DNA of 64,000 nt from Acarospora socialis (taxonomy: Eukaryota > Ascomycota > Lecanoromycetes > Acarosporales > Acarosporaceae). The notes beneath the pieces were generated by a model, which saw only the letters and a list, made by a program, of their open reading frames with translations, was not told the DNA's origin and made no database searches. The stretch is taken from positions 36,001 to 100,000 of the forward strand of contig JAMYGW020000018.1 in NCBI GenBank assembly GCA_025617375.2. Reading direction: 5' to 3'. This document shows positions 1 to 11,700 of the stretch, one piece after another; position 1 is the stretch's first letter, and every line of letters starts with the position of its first letter. The position numbers and the translations under genes were made by a program.

Positions 1-762
1 TGGCTGCAAAAGCAGGCGAACGATGTGGTCCTGCCCTGCCGTCGCTGCTGCGTCAAGCGTGTGAACACACCAGCTATCGAATTCAGTATCAGTGGAGTAC
101 TCAAGCAGCAGTAGCACAGCGTCCTGGTGGCCCTGTCTCGCAGCAGCCTGTAACGGTTGGGGAAAAGGATAAGGTCTCTCAAGAACAGGTCTGACGCCCT
201 TAGTAAGCAGCGTTTTCATTAGATGAATGTTACCGATGAAAGCTGCTGCTACGAGGGCAATATTCATACTCTCCTCGGGATTGGGTTCCATCTCGCCGCC
301 TGGCTTGAGAAGGTCAATCACATCACCCATATATCCATCGCACGCTAATGCCGCACACAAAGCGTGGATGTACTGAGACTCTTGCTCTTCGCTCAGCGGG
401 TGCCCTTGGACGTCCTCGATCACCGCAAGCGTTCGAGTGATCAGCATGGACAGTTGGTTCCGACCAGCGCGATCGGCTTTGGTCTTTGCAACCGACAGTT
501 TGGTGATAAACGATTCCGACATATACGTAACACGGCGATATCTATTACGGTTCACCGCATCGCTACTTGCGAATATGGCGCGCGAAATCTCGCGATCGAA
601 CAGCCCTGCCACCTTTATTTAGCAATGAAGCCAGCGAGTCAAATTGTCGAGTTGCCTACTGCTGACCAGTCTGAGCCTGACCGCCTTGTACAATCCCACA
701 CAAGCAACCATTTCTTCCATGACCGACTGAAACGGTAGCACCGGTAGTGCCATGATGTCCAT
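1..762 (-). CDS. Ankyrin-repeat protein, 3' part beyond window
   Basis: Two exons, complement(1..605, 660..762); the protein runs off the left edge. The 54-bp intron (659-606) has GT...CAG ends and a GCTAA branch site. Removing it bypasses an in-frame TAA and joins the frames exactly. The N-terminus carries a helix with the pattern VGLYKAVRLRLVSRLFDREI, which I recognise from a group of ascomycete ankyrin proteins. From about residue 155 there are ankyrin-like helices, such as ALQAAARQGHQDAVLLLLE-type and LDAAATAGQDHIVRLLL. These suggest a cytoplasmic or nuclear protein-interaction scaffold; no enzymatic domain is visible in the part seen. The start is the ATG at 762; a second ATG lies three codons downstream. 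It is divergent from the P450 gene. The family is seen in sequence; the function is inference. Confidence 0.72.
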
Positions 763-1762
763 TCTGAGAGCTTCCGCACCTGAAAAGGTAGGTAGAATAC
801 ACGCTTGCCCAAGTCGAGTGACCGTCCTGTGCTGCTTGAAGGGATCCGAACTCTAGGCTGCGAACGAGGAGCCCTGAGGATGAAAGATAGATGGTCGTAG
901 AGGCCTATTAGGCTACCGCGTGTTAGAAGCACTATCAACAAGCTGCTCTGGTCCCTCTCAAAAGGAGTCTGTACTTCTAGTGAAGATACCCAGGTTGTTA
1001 CGCGTTTGCGAACCCTAGAAGCTCACCAAGTCCGTGGCTATTATACCAGTCTCCTTCATATCGGCTGGAAGAGTGAAGTACGAAGACTCGCACCATGAAG
1101 GTCAGGGGTCGCTGTTTTGAGGGAGGAGGCGGCGCAGCACTGCTTGAGCCATCCAGATTTGGGTAGCTTCGTACAGCAACTGTTGTTTTTGCTCAACAAC
1201 AACGTTCGTCTTTCTTGCTAAGCAGGCCATGGCTAATGCATCCATAGCCAGCCCTTCGCTGATATTATTCGTGCAGCAAGGTCAGGTTGGTGGATCGAAT
1301 TGCCAGTTGATAAAAACGATAAGGTACAAAGTATGTCATATTGATGACTAAGACAATTGACCAGGCCGTGGCAAGGGACGAGTAACGGCCAAGCTACTCA
1401 ACCCAAAATATCTCGACTTAAATATTTCTTCTGCGGATCAATGTAAAGGGATAGACCCCTGATTATGGTTCATATCTGTCTATTCCTATAGTGTTCAGCC
1501 GAGGCGGGTTGAAGATACTCTACCTGGGTAGGTATCCTGTCCACGAGGTACTTGTACATGCGGTACAGATCGAACCGCCGGTCTGGCACATGCAACACAA
1601 CAATGCACGCAGCGTGATGCGACAGCTCTCCCGTTTCAAAGTTTCAAGTTCTGTTCCTAACTGACTTTCATCTCTTCTCTCTTCACTCTCTCCACACACT
1701 GTTTCCTGTCAGGTGTCGAGTTTCCATTTACTTTCTGCTCCAACAAGCTCACTACGTGCGCG
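763..1762. other. Divergent intergenic region
   Basis: This 1.0-kb stretch separates the ankyrin gene (-) from the CYP505 gene (+), so it should hold both promoters. I see no convincing coding exon, RNA gene or repeat. A pyrimidine-rich stretch just before 1763 is typical of fungal 5' leaders. Confidence 0.5.
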
Positions 1763-4700
1763 ATGGGAACGCCAATTCCGACTCCGCCGGGCCTACCTCT
1801 CTTGGGCAATATCAACGATATTGACCCGGAGAACTCGATAGCGAGCTTGATGCATTTGGCGGAATTGTACGGTACAGGAAACACACTCGACCAACACTGC
1901 TGACGCGTGCGCTGATTGTATTTCCCCAACAGGCCCGATATACAAGGTCACGCTTGGCGGCCAGGAGCGTATTATCGTTTCGAGTCACGAACTGCTGGAT
2001 CAGATCTGCGACGAACGGCGCTTCTTCAAAGCAGTCTCGGGACCTCTGGAGCAGATTCGAAATGGAGTCCATGACGGTCTTTTCACTGCTTATCCCGAAG
2101 AGCACAACTGGGGCGTAGCGCATCGGGTGTTGATGCCCGCATTTGGCCCGTTGATGATTCGGTCCATGTTTGATGGCAAGGCCAAGTTGCCTCCGGCGAA
2201 GATGCATCGCTGACCACTTGAATGCAGAAATGCATGACATCGCTACCCAACTGGTCTCGAAATGGGCACGGTTCGGTCCAAGTCACCGCATCAACGTGAC
2301 TGAAGACTTTACACGCCTCACTCTTGACTCCATCGCTTTGTAAGTGAGCTGTACGGGCTTCACCGTTAAGCATTCCACCATGCTTCTCCTAACGATTGAC
2401 TTTACCAGATGCGCCATGGATACGAGGTTTAACAGTTTCTACAAAGATGACCTCCATCCCTTCGTTCACGCAATGGTGGGCTTCTTGCAAGAGTCTGGTC
2501 TCCGAGCAAGGCGACCGGCATTTGCAAACTACTTCATGCGCCAGTCTCAGCAACAGTACGACAGCGATATCAAGCTCATGCGCTCGGTGGCGGAGGAGGT
2601 TGTGGCCGAACGAAGACGACACCCGTCAGATAAGAAGGATCTGCTAAATGCAATGATCAAAGGCCGTGATCCCAAAACAGGAGAAGGCTTGACAGACGCG
2701 ACTATCTACAACAACATGATCACATTTCTGATAGCCGGTGAGCGCTCTGGCGTTTCAACGAAGTGTGTCGGGCTTCGCAATGCTAAACTTGCCCCTAGGG
2801 CATGAAACGACTTCAGGGCTTCTTTCTTTCTTGTTCATGTATCTGATGAAGACACCGGCTGCCTACCAAGCGGCCCAAGAAGAGGTCGACAAGGTTATCG
2901 GCAGAGGACCGGTCACAGTCGAGCATATGTCGAAGCTGCCATACATTACTGCTTGCTTGCGGGAGACTCTTCGACTGCAACCGACTGCGCCTGCTTTCTC
3001 GACTCAGCCGCTTGCAAGTACCAAGGATTGGCCGGTGTTGCTGGGTAATGAGAAGTACGAAGTCATGCCTGGACAAGTTCTCGTAGCTCTGCTGCCAGGG
3101 GTCCACCGAGACCCGGTAGTCTTTGGCGATGATGCCGAGGCGTTCCGCCCCGAACGTATGCTCGACGAGCGTTTCGAAAAGTTGCCGAAGAACGCGTGGA
3201 AGGTATGACCCGTTGGTTCTGGCCGCAAAACTATTACCTTTACTAATTTTCTCCTCCAGCCTTTCGGCAATGGGGTCAGGGCCTGTATTGGCAGACCATT
3301 TGCATGGCAGGAAGCCCTCCTCACCACAGCCCTCCTCTTGCAGAACTTCAACTTCCATTTAGACGATCCTAGCTACCAGCTCTCGATAAAGCAAACCTTG
3401 ACGATTAAGCCAAAGGACCTGTTCATGTATGCCACGCTCCGCGGAGGAATCGATCCAGTTCAACTGGAAAAGACCATGTTCAGCGGCGGAAGTCAAGGAG
3501 GTCAGGTGTCATCTAAAGATAAGAAGATTGAGAAAATGACCGTCTCTGGCGGCGAAAAGAAGCCAATGTCTATCTTCTACGGATCTAACACCGGAACGTG
3601 TGAGGCCTTGGCCCAGACGCTTGCAAACGCTGCGTCAGGTCACGGGTACAGCGCTCGGGCAGCCGCATTAGACTCGGCCACGGATGCTTTGCCTCGCGGC
3701 GAACCAGTTGTGATCATCACGGCAAGCTACGAGGGCGAGCCCCCGGACAATGCCGCGCATTTCATCCAGTGGTTGCGAAACCTGAAAGGGTCGGAGATTG
3801 AGGGCGTTCAGTATGCTGTATTCGGATGTGGACATCGTAAGTATGCCCTTCTCGCATCGCGAGATTTCACACCTCTTGAACACGTGGTCAACCCTTCACG
3901 CCTTGAGTCTTAACATATTTGTCGTACTTCTCGCAATCGGTTCAAGAACATACCTGCGACGATTTGTGAAATTGAGCTGACCGCGCAATTTGTAGGTGAC
4001 TGGCAAGCAACATTTCAGAAGATTCCCAAGTTAACAGACGAGTTGCTGAATGCTAGAGGAGGAAAGCGAGTTGCAGAAAGAGGTTATGCTGACGCTGCTG
4101 CGGGGGACATGTTCAACGACTTTGATAAGTGGGAAGATCAAGTACTCTGGCCCTCGATACGCAAGGTTTTCGGAGATAACGATGCGAATGCGGAAGAACC
4201 ATCGGGGCTCGATGTGGAGGTCACAGCCTCCGTTAGAACTTCGAGCCTCCACCAAGACGTAAGAGAGGCGATCGTCACGGACACCAAAGCCCTTACTGCG
4301 GAGGGAGAGCCACCCAAGAGGCATATTGAGATCAAACTTCCCACAGATATGACGTACCGGGCTGGGGACTATCTGGCAATCCTGCCCCTCAATCAACCCC
4401 CCATCATACGGAGGGTTCTACAACGATTTGAGCTGCCTTGGGATGCGAAAATTACCATCAAGCCAGGCCAGAACACTGTATTACCCGCGGGGGAACCGCT
4501 CTCGGTGTTCGGCTTGTTAGGAGGCTACGTTGAGCTAAGTCAACCAGCAACTCTCAAGGTAGATCTCTTCCTCCAGGCACGGCGTAGCTGATTCTTGCAG
4601 AATGTCATCGCTATCAGCAAGCTGGCCTCCAACGAAGCGACCAAGCACGATCTCCAAACACTGTGTGGCGACTCGTTCAAGACTGAAATCACCGACAAGC

Positions 4701-5473
4701 GCGTTAGCCCACTCGACCTCTTGGAGAGGTTTCATGACATTCGAATGCCATTTGGCGACTTCCTGGCAATGCTTCCGCCTCTGCGTATCCGGCAGTACTC
4801 CATATCCTCCTCGCCGTTGGCAGATCCCACTTCGTGCACACTCACATACAGTGTTCTAGACCTGGAAGCACTTGCCGGTGGTAAACGATTCATGGGCGTG
4901 ACGTCTAATTACTTATCCATGTTGGAGAAAGGCGAGCGGATTCACGTCGCGGTCAAACCAAGCCACCAGGCTTTCCACCCACCATTAGATATCGCCAACG
5001 TCCCACTGCTGATGGTCTGCGCCGGCACCGGTCTGGCGCCCTTCAGGGGTTTCGTCCAAGAAAGAGCCAAGCAGATTGAGGCTGGCCGCCAGCTGGCGCC
5101 TGCTCTTCTCTTCGTTGGATGCAGATACCACGACCGGGACAGGCTGTACCCGGACGAGTTCGACGAGTGGGAGCGTCTCGGTGCCGTCGACGTCCGCTAC
5201 GCATTCAGCCGCGAGCCTGACAAGAGCAAGGGCTGCAAGCGTGTCCAGGAGAGGCTGTGGAACGATCGCAAGGACGTCGTTGCATTGTTCGATGCTGGAG
5301 CAAGGGCCTATGTTTGCGGCTCTAGTGTGGTCGGCGAAGCGGTCAAAACGGTGTCGAAGAAGATTTATATGGATATTGCACAGGAGCGTGGTCGACCGAA
5401 GACGGAGGAAGAGACTGAGGCCTGGTTTAGGGATATCAGGAATGAGCGATATGCCTCGGATGTCTTTGCTTGA
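1763..5473 (+). CDS. CYP505-type self-sufficient cytochrome P450:P450 reductase (fatty-acid hydroxylase)
   Basis: Eight exons: 1763..1871, 1933..2175, 2228..2339, 2409..2737, 2799..3202, 3260..3836, 3996..4558, 4601..5473. All junctions keep frame, giving 1069 aa, the length expected for CYP505/P450foxy fusions. There is no membrane anchor; the protein starts with a Pro-rich [11 protein letters not shown] motif. P450 domain: I-helix AGHETT at 264-269, ExxR (ETLR) at 320-323, heme loop [10 protein letters not shown] at 401-410 with Cys408 as the heme ligand. Reductase domain: FMN motif YGSNTGT at about 506-512, FAD motif RQYS at 843-846, NADPH motif CAGTGLAP at 919-926. By family it hydroxylates fatty acids at subterminal positions using NADPH, in one soluble polypeptide. 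Intron 2 is GC-AG. No stop or frameshift is seen. The start fits the family N-terminus. Confidence 0.95.
2176..2227 (+). other. GC-AG intron (intron 2 of the CYP505 gene)
   Basis: The 52-bp intron begins GCAAGG instead of GTAAGG and ends in CAG, with a GCTGAC branch-like site about 15 bp before the acceptor. Splicing restores a Phe-Asp-Glu-Met-His-Asp sequence expected in CYP505 proteins. Without splicing the frame hits a TGA. GC-AG introns are a known minor class spliced by the normal spliceosome. Confidence 0.85.
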
Positions 5474-6152
5474 AGGAAGGGTTTGTTACCAAATCTTAAC
5501 TTTCTGGGCTGGGGCTTGGTAACTCCCAGCGGCGACTCTTTCGAAAGATAGTATTCACAACGTTCGAATCGATAGATCCCAGCAAAAATATGTTGCCGTA
5601 CTGACATTGATGTGTGCATCGCATGCCTGAAGAAGACATGATTATTATACCCATTGGTCTGCCGGAGCTGTCTCTAGAGCCTGGCAGGTATTAGGATTAA
5701 TAGGCAACGCGCTAGGAGACTATCTGACTCGTGTGACTGGCGCAGCGGGGTGATTTTGATTCCGAGGAAGCATAAAAGTGCGCATCGGCGCACTTTATCG
5801 CCATCTTTGGACGCTCCACTAGACTCCACTGGACTGATATCGAGCATCTCTCCATCTATATACGAGATATACGTTAACCCGAACCTACCAACACTATCAC
5901 CCTGAACTCCTCTTCCTTGACAACAACCTTCCCCGCCTCCCGACCCGACCGGCTAACCACGCATAACCAAGCCAGAGCAAGAGCCTGCCATATGCAAGTA
6001 ATCGCGCAAAGACCGAAACTCCCCTCCCCTTTGCCCAGCCCTCCCCGACCTCCACGCCCAAAAACCCCTCCATTCCGATCCCACCTCCAACTCCAACCCG
6101 ACTCTCACCCATTCCCTCCCCTCCACTCCGTACTTCATATCCCCACTCCTAC
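5474..6152. other. Convergent 3' intergenic region
   Basis: This region lies between the 3' ends of the CYP505 gene (+) and the small gene at 6153-6536 (-). It holds a pyrimidine-rich block at 5890-6150. The plus-strand open frame there is proline-rich by composition and is antisense to the small gene, so I do not call it. Nothing else is recognised. Confidence 0.5.
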
Positions 6153-6536
6153 TTACTTATACTTCCCACCCAACCCCAACGGATTCCCCGCCGTCTGCTT
6201 CCTCCCACCCACAGCGCCCTTCTGCCCGCTCAGGCCCAACGGATTATTCGCCGTCTGGCTCCTCGCCCCTCCCGCGCCCGCCGCGTCGCGCACCTCGTTG
6301 CCCATCTCGCGTGTGCTGTCGCCCCAGTTGTGCGTCGTTTTGGCGACGCCGTCGCTGACGCCCTTGACGCCGCTGTTGACTCCTTTGACGCCGTTGTTGA
6401 CGCCGTCGCTGACGTTCCGGCCCGCTTTGTCGACGGTGCTGCCGAGGCCGGAGACGAGGAAGCCGGCGGTTTGGCCGGCGCTGGCGATGGTGGTGTTTAT
6501 GGTGCGCGTTAGCGGGTTGGTGGAGGGGGAGGACAT
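6153..6536 (-). CDS. Small LEA-like / hypothetical protein
   Basis: An intronless 127-aa frame from the ATG at 6536; the frame stays open to an upstream ATG at 6647 that would add 37 Ser/Pro-rich residues. I prefer 6536 because the upstream extension looks like leader composition. The middle holds imperfect repeats of the type GVNNGVKGV / GVSDGVAK. These are amphipathic 11-residue-like repeats resembling LEA or apolipoprotein helices. Two copies of a NPLGL(S/G)G motif lie near the C-terminus. There is no signal peptide or membrane segment. By composition it could be a stress or hydrophilin-type protein, but no function is shown. GC-rich codon use argues that the frame is real. Confidence 0.6.
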   Translation of the reverse strand: MSSPSTNPLTRTINTTIASAGQTAGFLVSGLGSTVDKAGRNVSDGVNNGVKGVNSGVKGVSDGVAKTTHNWGDSTREMGNEVRDAAGAGGARSQTANNPLGLSGQKGAVGGRKQTAGNPLGLGGKYK

Positions 6537-7054
6537 GGTGCGGGGTGGGGCGTGGGGGCTTTGCGAGATGGGGAGGTGGAGAGGTGGGGTGTTGCGTTGT
6601 GTTTCAATGGATGTGGTGGGCGGATTGATGGTGGACGTGAGATTCAAACTGTTGTTGTATCAGGGTTAGGATTACAGACCGTATAGGGGTTGATGGTGAA
6701 GGATGGGACTGACGTCAGGGATTCGCCCTTTAGCTTGTGGAGGATACCCTTGATGCTCACTCAGCGTGGAAGCCAACCACTGTACATACGCGTCGACGCA
6801 TCTTGTGCCGTCAATGAGGAGGATCATATCGCATGAGATTACGCTTGTCACCAAGGTTTGGATTTAGTCGATTTCTCACAAGACTATCAGTAAAGACGTG
6901 ATTGTCGGTACAACTTAACTGTACTTGTACTTTCTGTCGACTCATCATAAGATCTACCTAATCGCAACGTGACTTCGGTGTTGATTGACATTGAAAACCC
7001 AGCCGCTCAGCAGACCCATCACTCTCAAAAGATATTGCTCTCCAAAACTCTAGG
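6537..7054. other. Intergenic region
   Basis: About 0.5 kb between two minus-strand genes: the promoter side of the LEA-like gene and the 3' side of the secreted-protein gene. No RNA gene, repeat or exon is recognised. Confidence 0.45.
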
Positions 7055-7708
7055 TCATGTCTGCGCATCTGGTGGATAATAAGCCCCAATTGAGAAACCT
7101 TGACCCGCAGTTGACCCAGGACGACTCCCCGCGAACCCAGGACGAATCCCGCTGGACCCAGGACGAATCCCCGCGGACCCAGGCTGGGTCGAGTACGGGT
7201 TGTGCATGATGGCGATGAGCACGGGTCCCAACTGTGCGGACCCTCCCCCACCGGGGCCCTGTGGTGACGGGTTGATCTCCATGTTGCCCACACATCTGTT
7301 CACCACGTCACGGGCGGCCTCCCTGACATCGTCCCAGAGGAGGTGGGCGACTTGGGGCCCCGAGGGCATACGGACATGGATGCGGCAGTCGCCCAACCAC
7401 GTCGATCGCGGCAAGTGGAGGTCCGAGTTTGGGTCCCCGACCGTGGTCAGCGCCGTGTTGAGGACGATTCTCCCCGAGCCCGGGTCCAGACCGTAGTCTC
7501 TGGGTACGTGGGAGGACGGCAAGCGCGCGATGGCGGCGCCGCAATTGTGTGCCGTCGGCTTGTTGGGGGTGAGCTCGGCGGGAAAACAGTTCAAGACGGG
7601 TACGAGGGAGGGATTCAAAAGCGTGCTTGTTGCGAGTGGGGCGAGGAGGAGAAGGACAGTTGTGAAGAGGGATTGGTGAAGGAGGCATACGTTATAAAAC
7701 AGGGCCAT
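7055..7708 (-). CDS. Small secreted cysteine-containing protein with repetitive C-terminus
   Basis: Intronless, 217 aa from the ATG at 7708. The frame extends upstream to 7813, but starting at MALFYN places a hydrophobic signal peptide (LLLLAPLATSTL region) at the N-terminus, so I choose 7708. The mature part has a pattern common in small secreted ascomycete proteins: NCGAAIARLP early, GDCRIHVRMP in the middle, VVNRCVG late, with paired cysteines likely forming disulfides. The C-terminus ends in four tandem RPG(S/F)(A/S)G(I/S)-like heptads encoded by 21-bp DNA repeats. The likely location is extracellular. An effector role is possible, but nothing in the sequence proves it. No named domain is recognised. 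Confidence 0.68.
   Translation of the reverse strand: MALFYNVCLLHQSLFTTVLLLLAPLATSTLLNPSLVPVLNCFPAELTPNKPTAHNCGAAIARLPSSHVPRDYGLDPGSGRIVLNTALTTVGDPNSDLHLPRSTWLGDCRIHVRMPSGPQVAHLLWDDVREAARDVVNRCVGNMEINPSPQGPGGGGSAQLGPVLIAIMHNPYSTQPGSAGIRPGSSGIRPGFAGSRPGSTAGQGFSIGAYYPPDAQT
7114..7197 (-). repeat. 21-bp coding minisatellite, four units
   Basis: Four consecutive 21-bp units (plus strand starts at 7114, 7135, 7156, 7177), each beginning ACCCAGG and differing at a few bases. They encode the Pro-Gly-Ser heptads at the C-terminus of the secreted protein. The unit length is a multiple of three, so copy-number change would keep frame. Confidence 0.85.
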
Positions 7709-8785
7709 GGTGAGAGGAAGATGAGAAAGGATGAAGAAAGCTTGACTCTCGAGAATGTGTAAGGCTTTTGCAAGAGTCCCTCTGGTTTGAATGCCTTGTT
7801 TCTGAGCTTCCAACTCTGTTTTGAAAGCAGCACAAGGCGCATGGATGTGGAGACTGTACTTATACGAAGTAAGCTGCCTCGCGTTCCAGCGCCTCGCGTT
7901 GCATCGCCGTCAGTAGGAAGCTGAAACCCACTTTCCAGCCGGCAAATGTGTCACATGTACGCTGGTATGGATGTAGTAGAAAGGTAGGGACGGATATCGC
8001 TTGATGCGATGGGGCGCAGTTCTTGACGCTCATAGCGAACAGACGCGGATATATGGACGAAGAAGACCGCATGTCAATGATGGATAATCTGGTTCGATGA
8101 TACTATGTACTTGATCCTGGTGATGCCGTCGCATTTCATGAACAACACTACCATTGTGCCACCTCTCTCCCGAGATGATTGTGGAGGTCACCCTGACACA
8201 TGATCTCAGGCGGGGCTCTTAGGTCCTCATGAAGAGAAGAGATCTTTGAGGGATTAGAACCGATTTAACAGTTCGTATTTAAGACATTGACCTGGGCATC
8301 CTCTGGAACTCGGCCCTCTGATTGGAGCCTTTGTGAGAGTAGACGTTATGGATATGCTTCGGCTTTGGATCGTTTCGAATCTACGCATTAAGGTAGATGT
8401 CCGTAGAAGTTCGCTTACATAATCAAATAGAACGCTACCTAGTAAAGAGGTATTTGTACAAAGTACGAAGTACCTTTGTACAGTAACTTACATACCTGCT
8501 AGCTTTCTGCCATCTTTGTCTCGACGACTCACTAAAAGGAGTCAACTAACGATTGTAGCAACAAATAATAACAACAACCGTCCGTCCTTAAGACTCGACA
8601 GGTGTTAGCCATTTTCCTTCTCGCAGCTCCCCTCCAGCATTTCTTCGATGATCGACTGTCTACTCCCTCACAGTAACCATAAGTGATTCTACTGCAGGTA
8701 TCTCGAATCTCACTTTGTTCTAGTTGTTCTAGGAAGCTTTGAAACGAAGAGAGTAACAAGCTTTTGTCTTCCCCCTTTAGGTATC
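7709..8785. other. Divergent intergenic region with a small inverted repeat
   Basis: This region holds the promoters of the secreted-protein gene (-) and the glycosylase gene (+). At 8455-8466 and 8470-8482 there is a near-perfect inverted repeat (TGTACAAAGTAC / GTACCTTTGTACA) separated by 3 nt. A pyrimidine tract followed by TTTAG at 8770-8780 could be the acceptor of a 5'UTR intron. No other gene is recognised. Confidence 0.5.
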
Positions 8786-11700
8786 GTGTCAATGTATCAG
8801 GATCTTCCGCGTTGGACGGGATCAACCTCATTGATTAAGTCACACAGCACTGATCGAGACTCATCTGGGATGCGGACGCCAAGTCCACGTCGATTCAAGG
8901 ACAACAGCAGGCCTGATATATCCAAAGCCAACACTCGACAACATGCTGCTCCCGAATCACCAACAGAGAAATTCCCGTTTCCTCGGAAAGTTCAATCGAC
9001 TCTGAATGTCGCTGAGGCTGACAGTAGCGATGGAGAGCTCTCAACGACGTCGAATGATACCGAGGATCCCGCTAGTTCGAATCGCAGCGAACATCCGCTC
9101 ACGAAGGTCTACAGCGAATACGATCTCAAAGGCTTCACCCCGCAGGATTTGGACCTGTTGCTGACCCTTGCTCCTGCCGACCAGCTACCAATACTAACCA
9201 CGTCCGAAGTCAAGGCAGATGTGGCTTCTAGCCTCCCGGATAGACACTCAGCAATTCGCACAGCCATCAAACGTTATGTCATCTTTCACAAGTTCAACCA
9301 AGACCCATATGCTTCGCATACTACCTCTCAGCGAAGAGATTTCGAAAGGAACGTTTACGACTACGCTCGAGCCTACGGCCTTGGTAAACAAGAGGCGTCG
9401 AGCGAGGTTCGCAAGGCACGGATAATTGGTGGGGCACCCGAAGATGATTCCGAAGATTCTTCCTTTGGTTCTGAGGTTGATGACACTTCGACGATCTTGA
9501 GCCACTTGGCCAAGACTACCTTCTCGTTGCGGGACATACAAATGGAGGGGAAAAATAGTAGCAAGGATGATGAACCGCAGAGGCCGAAACAAGTCAACAA
9601 AGCGCGGAAGAAAACCAGAAGAGGGAAGGAAAGGAGTGGAGAGGAGCATAACACCGCACCTACTAGAAATACCGCTGCCGATGCGGACCATGATGGGAAG
9701 GGTACACCGGGCAAGGCCAAAGTGAAGTCAGCGAAATCACAAGCGATAGAGGTACCAAGTTCATCAAGCTCAGTCCCAGCCACCGAAAGCCAGAGCAGTA
9801 GGAGAAAGCGCAAGCGGATGAACGTTGAGACCACCGGCGATACTACGAATCAATCAATGCGGGGGTCGAAGAAGTCCAAGCATTTCCAACGATCCAACAA
9901 AGAGCAACCTACCGCCTCGATGAGCCGACCTACTTCCGACAGTACCGCTGAAACAATGGACATGGACGTGGTACATGAGAAGGATGCAGATAAGCCACAG
10001 ATCACTTTGACGTTGCCCAAGGATACTGAGAAGGCAGCTAAGAGGCAGGAGAAGATGAAACGCCGACGCGAAAAACATGCGGCAGATCCGAAAGACGGAC
10101 TTCATTCAGCTACTAAGAAACCTGGGGAGGACAAACCACATGGCATTGATGTGGCGCAGCTTCCAGCAGCAAAGATGATCGATACGAAGCCATCGAAATC
10201 GGAAAATTCTCCCGCACCAAAGAAAAGAAAACGCAACAGAAGGAAGAGCAAACGCGGTGACAGCGAGAGCAGAGTCGATGCCGGAGCGTCCAGCAGCAGG
10301 CCAGAGGATCAGGCAAGTTCGAAAGAGCATGGCTCAAACGACCCAAAGTCCGAGCAAGAAGCGCATCAGAACTTCTTGAGAGCCAACACATATGACCCAC
10401 AAGAGAGTACATTGACTGCAGACAAAACACCTCGAGAGCTTGCGGAGGCGGAGGGAAAGCAAGCCAAGTTCATTGAAAAGCTTGATGCTCTGAAACAGTT
10501 CTCCGACGAAATACAGCTACAACTCTACGATGACGGCAAGTACGCCAATACGGATAAGCAGACCAAGGACGATTTGAAGGACCTTAAGGAGGAAAAGACA
10601 ACAATGGAAGAGATGGTTATCGATACTCCCAAGATCGACAAAGGTACCAAGAACAAAGAGCAAAAGAAGGCAAGAAGGAGTAAGACCAAACAGGACAAGG
10701 CCGCAAAGGATGAAGAGAGCGGCGGTGACTACAAACGCGAAATCGGTAACACCAAAAGCCCTAGTACCAAAGTTAAGGGAAGGAAGAAAGGCGCGGAAAA
10801 GCAAGGGAGCGTCTCACCCAACGAACAAGTGGGTTTTCAATAGCCAATGATTCGCCAGATATGACTACTGGTGATGAGGATGTGTCTGTATCAATTGCGG
10901 GCCCAGTACCGACCAATAATGCATCAACTAAAGATGCCAACGAGATATACAACTGCATTGACGTGCTTCCATATTCTCTATCTCTATCGAAAGTCAATGC
11001 TATCCCAGATATCGGTTCGACCCAAGAGATTGATCCAAGGTCTACCACGTTTGTCGAGGAGAGTGTTTCCATTGGCAAGAAATCCTCTGCATTACTTAGC
11101 CCTCCAAAATCGCCAGTTGCATGCAAGGCTACGGACATGAGCGGAGAGTATCAAGAAATAGTCTCTATACCTGCCTCCGTCTCTCCGCTTACACCAATCA
11201 AGTCGCAAGATGCACTTAGACCTATGGACATGCAGTCAATATGTACATCATCGCGGAAACCCTGCCGTCGATCAGCATCCAAAACATCGCCCTTCTTCCC
11301 CAAGATCACCACTTCATGCATACCGTTTCCGCCCCTGAGGGCACCGGCTTTCGGCCTTATTCAAGAGAAACTCTCCCACGATCCATATCGGTTACTCATT
11401 GCAGTCATCTTCCTCAACAAAACAAAGGGTCAGACCGCAGTACCGGTGTTTTGGAAGGTCATGGAGCGTTACCCCACACCTAAGGATCTCGCAGCTGCGG
11501 AGCAGACGGAGTTGGTAGAGATGATCGGTCATTTGGGGTTGCAGAACCAAAGAGCTGCAACGTGCATCAACCTCTCGAAGAAATGGATCGAGCAAGTGCC
11601 CTGCAAGGGGGTGCGGTACCGCCGCTTACATTACCCCAAGAAGGATGATGGGAAAGATATTCAGTGCAATGGCCCGCCTATCAGCGATGATGACGCGAGA

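Noticed and set aside
5553-5580. GTTCGAATC resembling a tRNA B-box
   Set aside because: No A-box or cloverleaf arms around it on either strand.
5917-6669. 250-codon proline-rich plus-strand frame
   Set aside because: Antisense to the LEA-like gene and made of composition-driven Pro/Leu runs.
7860-8072. 70-codon minus-strand frame in the divergent promoter region
   Set aside because: Short, no motif, and upstream of another gene's start; likely chance.
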